Source: an uncultured Flavobacteriaceae bacterium (GTDB lineage Bacteria > Bacteroidota > Bacteroidia > Flavobacteriales > Flavobacteriaceae). Taken from it: a stretch of DNA of 41,916 nucleotides. The translations under genes were made by a program, and so were the position numbers. Positions within the stretch are counted from its first letter, which is position 1, and each line of letters begins with the position of its first letter. The DNA lies in contig CALGUD010000026.1 of the NCBI GenBank assembly GCA_937901915.1, positions 1 through 41,916 on the forward strand. Reading direction: 5' to 3'. Shown one piece after another: positions 41,275-41,916 of this stretch. The notes beneath the pieces are model-generated. The model saw only the letters and a list, made by a program, of their open reading frames with translations. It was not told where the DNA came from and ran no database searches.

Positions 41275-41916
41275 ATGGTTGAAATTAAAGAAGTAAATGA
41301 TAAAAAAGGGTTACTGGATTTTGTAAAATTTCCCTTTAAACTTTATAAAAATTCTAAATATTGGGTTCCGCCTATTATAAAAGAGGAACTTGAATCTTTT
41401 GATAAAAGTGTAAATCCTGCTTTTTTGAATGCCGATGCTAAATTTTACCTGGCATATAAAAACAATGAAATAGTAGGACGGGTTGCCGCTATTATAAATT
41501 GGAATGAAGTAAATAAACAATCAAAAAAAAAGGTGCGTTTTGGCTGGTTTGATTTCATAGATGATATTGAAGTATCAAAATCCCTTTTAGAAAAGGTTTT
41601 TGAATTTGGAAAAGAAAACAAATTAGAGCATGCAGAAGGCCCTATGGGATTTTCTAATCTTGATAAGGTTGGTGTTCTAATTGATGGTTTTGACCAAATA
41701 GGATCCATGATTACCTGGTATAATTATCCCTATTATAAAGATCATTTAGAAAAGTTAGGCTTTAAAACTGAAAAACAATATTTGGAGCATAAATTTCCAT
41801 TCAGTAATGTTAAAACTGAATTTTTTGTAAAAGCACAGGAACTTGTTAAGAGAAGGTATCAGTTAAAAGCCATTAACTTTAAAAAAACTGAAGAGGTTAT
41901 GCCTTATGTGGATAAG
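41275..41916 (+). CDS. GNAT-like acyltransferase (5' part, cut by window end)
   Basis: The frame opens with ATG 41275 (MVEIKEVNDKKGLLDFVKFP) and runs 214 codons to the end of the window with no stop. YKNSKYWVPPIIKEELESFD, NPAFLNADAKFYLAYKNNEIVGRVAAIINW and FGWFDFIDD match a Bacteroidota GNAT-type N-acyltransferase family of about 370 aa. It has no signal peptide. It lies 23 bp after the barrel gene and may be co-transcribed. The remaining half, including the full acyl-CoA site, is outside the window. Confidence 0.82.
   Translation, partial: MVEIKEVNDKKGLLDFVKFPFKLYKNSKYWVPPIIKEELESFDKSVNPAFLNADAKFYLAYKNNEIVGRVAAIINWNEVNKQSKKKVRFGWFDFIDDIEVSKSLLEKVFEFGKENKLEHAEGPMGFSNLDKVGVLIDGFDQIGSMITWYNYPYYKDHLEKLGFKTEKQYLEHKFPFSNVKTEFFVKAQELVKRRYQLKAINFKKTEEVMPYVDK

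Noticed and set aside
1..41916. tRNA, rRNA, CRISPR, transposase, integrase or riboswitch
   Set aside because: I looked for T-loop GGTTCRANTCC words, regular repeat-spacer arrays and transposase or integrase proteins and saw none; a tRNAscan, Infernal or ISfinder run could still find a weak one.

Overview
The window looks like a chromosomal segment of a Flavobacteriaceae (Bacteroidota) bacterium, probably marine or environmental. The DNA is AT-rich. Promoters carry the Bacteroidota -7 motif TANNTTTG with few Shine-Dalgarno sequences. Many genes are typical of the group: a CarboxypepD-plug TonB receptor, YfhO, a BatA-like protein, a LuxC-type acyl-CoA reductase beside serC-serA, and DUF4834/DUF4870-like proteins. 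I cannot name a genus. I saw no tRNA, rRNA, CRISPR array, insertion sequence or prophage.

Layout. 1-2214 (minus strand): a partial flavin-binding PNPOx-like protein, ychF and a dicluster ferredoxin. 2284-5536 (plus): acyl-CoA reductase, serC and serA, closed by a strong terminator. 5587-10993 (plus): a signalling island with two tandemly duplicated single-domain response regulators, a PAS histidine kinase, another receiver, a receiver joined to an orphan phosphoacceptor-helix domain, and a baeRF (eRF1-like) protein. No DNA-binding output domain is present there. 11082-15761 (plus): two small conserved proteins, then a probable metal-uptake operon (small His/Cys protein, ZnuD-like TonB receptor, lipoprotein, MerC-like protein). 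15801-17294 (minus): a small membrane protein, folE and msrA. 17466-23516 (plus): a LolD-type ATPase, a repeat-rich gap, a TIGR02757 protein, and a tight operon of BatA-like protein, metal-site-less dihydroorotase homologue, DUF4870 protein and esterase. 23511-25829 (minus): TerC, an anchored hypothetical and an MBL hydrolase. 25928-32486: a conserved uncharacterised protein, bcp, nth, an ECF sigma factor with an overlooked 47-aa ORF behind it, and uvrA.

The most striking part is 32487-34171. Two sigma-54 type (-24/-12) promoters stand 252 bp apart. The first has nothing behind it but a ~75-80 nt unit (hairpin, GU-rich single strand, terminator), which I read as a small RNA gene. The second drives a secreted, Tyr/Arg/Thr-rich basic protein. 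Both units carry the same exact 19-bp element just before their terminators, so this looks like a paired mRNA/sRNA sigma-54 regulon.

34170-39647 (minus) is a polysaccharide/envelope cluster: flippase, glycosyltransferase, YfhO and a DUF4834-like protein. 39761-41916 (plus) holds an outer-membrane barrel protein with a long charged coiled-coil tail and a partial acyltransferase-like gene. Several starts were moved downstream because the longer frame runs through a recognisable promoter.
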